Shown piece after piece: positions 62,780 to 64,000 of a stretch of 64,000 bases of DNA (position 1 is its first letter; every line of letters starts with the position of its first letter). Where the stretch lies: the NCBI GenBank assembly GCA_020465985.1, contig JAANYP010004319.1, forward strand, positions 146,001 through 210,000, written 5' to 3'. The stretch comes from Centrapalus pauciflorus (Eukaryota > Streptophyta > Magnoliopsida > Asterales > Asteraceae). The translations under genes were made by a program, and so were the position numbers. The notes beneath the pieces are model-generated. The model was not told the origin of the DNA, did no database searches, and saw nothing but the letters and a program-made list of their open reading frames with translations.

Positions 62780-62806
<27 letters not shown>
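62780..62806. repeat. (GA)n microsatellite
   Basis: About 27 bp of GA repeat. Confidence 0.95.
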
Positions 62807-62811
<5 letters not shown>

Positions 62812-62904
62812 GCATAAAAACATAGTTGTTCTTCCAAAAATTACAATGAAAATTCAAAGTGATTAAAAATAAAAAATTCAATGAAAAATAAAATTTAAAA
62901 TAGT

Positions 62905-63246
62905 TTTTCAGTTTGCGGTGAAGCACCAAAATGCGAAGATCATCTTTTTTGGGACCGCCTTGTAACCAAGGAAGTGCTGACAGACTTTAAGCGTTGATGA
63001 AGAGGTGAGAATCCTTTGGATGGTTCAGTTGCTTCGCTTATCGGTTGGGGATGTGCACTTGGCTTCAAAAGCATTCGATTGGAAGCTTTTTCAGTATCGG
63101 TGTTCACGCTATATTGGGTTATTTGGAAGCTTAAAAACTCTGTTGTTACTTCTTCAAAATTGCAAGCGATCATTTGTCGACGAGTCTCATTCAAAGTTGG
63201 TCTTTCTTTTGGATTAACTCTGGAAGTAAGATACGAAGAAAGTTAG
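62905..63246 (+). pseudogene. LINE reverse-transcriptase tail (zf-RVT region)
   Basis: CEDHLFWDRLVTKEVL (about 62930-62978), and then, after stops and a frame change, FKSIRLEAFSVSVFTLYWVI followed by WKLKNSVV up to the stop at 63244, fit the end of plant L1-type ORF2 proteins, where a DHLF motif precedes a W..WK.RN.. motif near the C-terminus. Only about 110 codons remain, without the RT core, consistent with a 5'-truncated LINE insertion that has decayed. An A-run at about 63331-63340 may be the tail. A more distant origin cannot be excluded. Confidence 0.45.
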
Positions 63247-63750
63247 TTTGGTGTAAATTTGGTTATAGATCACTATTTGAAGTCGTCTTTTTAATTATTG
63301 TTGTATTGGTTTGTTTCATCTTGTTATAGGAAAAAAAAAATGCTGTATCATTGGTTATGCTTATCCAAATACTTTATGATGTAATAAATATTAATTATTG
63401 GTTTGTTAAAAAGTTTCGGATGCCTTTCATGTCCTCATAAATATAAGCATATCATTGGCCCTTGAGTAATAGAGGAGCTGGTGGGTCAAAATGTCAAATC
63501 CCTATCGGAACCTAAAAGCTTTTTTCTTAAATGTATTTTTCAAATGGGTGATACTATTCTCACCTCATAAATGTTTATTTTCACCCCATCATTATTACTA
63601 TATTATTAGAAATCATTTTTTTATATTTAATTAGCCAATAGAAAAATGATAAATTTTACCATTTCACTTTTCAAGTTCAACCTAACCCTTTTTCTACCCC
63701 ATCATGAGGTGTAAATAGACTACCCTACCCGTTTCGAATATATACACATA
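63247..63750. other. gene-free region
   Basis: 63544-63729 has partial inverted repeats (CACCTCATAAATGTTTATTT and CATGAGGTGTAAATAGAC), possibly a small MITE. No gene. Confidence 0.35.
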
Positions 63751-64000
63751 GGTTGGGTTCCGGTAATAACCCATTAATTCCGTGAGAACCATTCTAAAAT
63801 GTGTGTATTTAATGTATAAAGTTATGCATTTGATGATAACTTGATGCATTTGATGTAAACATTTACGCATAAATTTGTCAACTTTATGTACGAATTTGTG
63901 CATTTAATGTTAAAATTTATTCATTTAGTGTATAATTTAATGAATTTAAAATTTAAAGGTAATTTTAATGTTTGATTATAATATTTATTAATATTGAAAC
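63751..64000. mobile_element. TA-associated palindrome-ended element F, cut by the window edge
   Basis: Begins GGTTGGGTTCCGGTAATAAC followed by CCGTGAGAACCATTCTAAAA, corresponding to the inverted right end of element E (8490 leftwards). The interior repeats TTATGCATTTGATG-like units as in E. Its other end is beyond the window. Confidence 0.65.

Overview
This is a stretch of nuclear DNA from a flowering plant, very rich in transposable elements and poor in genes. Intron-containing genes with plant domain structures, Ty1-copia and Ty3-gypsy Tekay/Del retroelements, Helitrons, and hAT, PIF/Harbinger, Mutator-like and CACTA miniature elements all point to a eudicot. The Harbinger-derived Myb/SANT ORF (the type databases often call 'glutathione S-transferase T3-like') and the long LTRs starting TGTAACA would fit Asteraceae, but that is inference.

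Only four genes look intact: a five-exon Sec14/CRAL-TRIO lipid-transfer protein (19683-22603, +), an At1g01500-like protein of unknown function (23652-24765, -), an intronless E+-class PPR protein (30144-31700, -) and a small one-AT-hook protein (52453-52773, +). They look like independent housekeeping genes; nothing suggests they work together.

Layout. 1-3.2 kb: 5' part of a decayed copia element, two tandem TA-embedded miniature elements and a copia gag remnant. 4.9-8 kb: hAT, Mutator-like and Harbinger-like elements. 8.6-10.6 kb: a solo LTR inside a GTAT microsatellite. 13.6-18 kb: a Helitron, then several TA-embedded foldback elements, one interrupted by a Mutator-like MITE. 18-25.7 kb: the Sec14 and At1g01500-like genes. 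27.3-30 kb: a Helitron and two MITEs. 30-31.7 kb: the PPR gene. 37.3-45.9 kb: a Harbinger-type element carrying only ORF1, split by a young, internally deleted Tekay/Del-like retrotransposon. 47-50.3 kb: TA-associated elements, a second Helitron and a larger Harbinger-like element. 52 kb: the AT-hook gene. 55-61 kb: hAT, CACTA, Harbinger-like and Mutator-like elements. 61.5-64 kb: more TA-embedded elements and the tail of a LINE.

The most interesting signal is a set of about eleven miniature elements with different interiors but the same architecture. Each terminus begins with GGTTC or a variant, often forming a short GGTTC(N5-7)GAACC palindrome; most sit against (TA)n tracts, some over 100 bp; and many carry iterated TGCAT or GATGCATC motifs. 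They resemble in principle the rice Micron MITEs that live inside TA microsatellites, but I do not recognise the family. Element boundaries and target-site duplications were read by eye; no database search was run.
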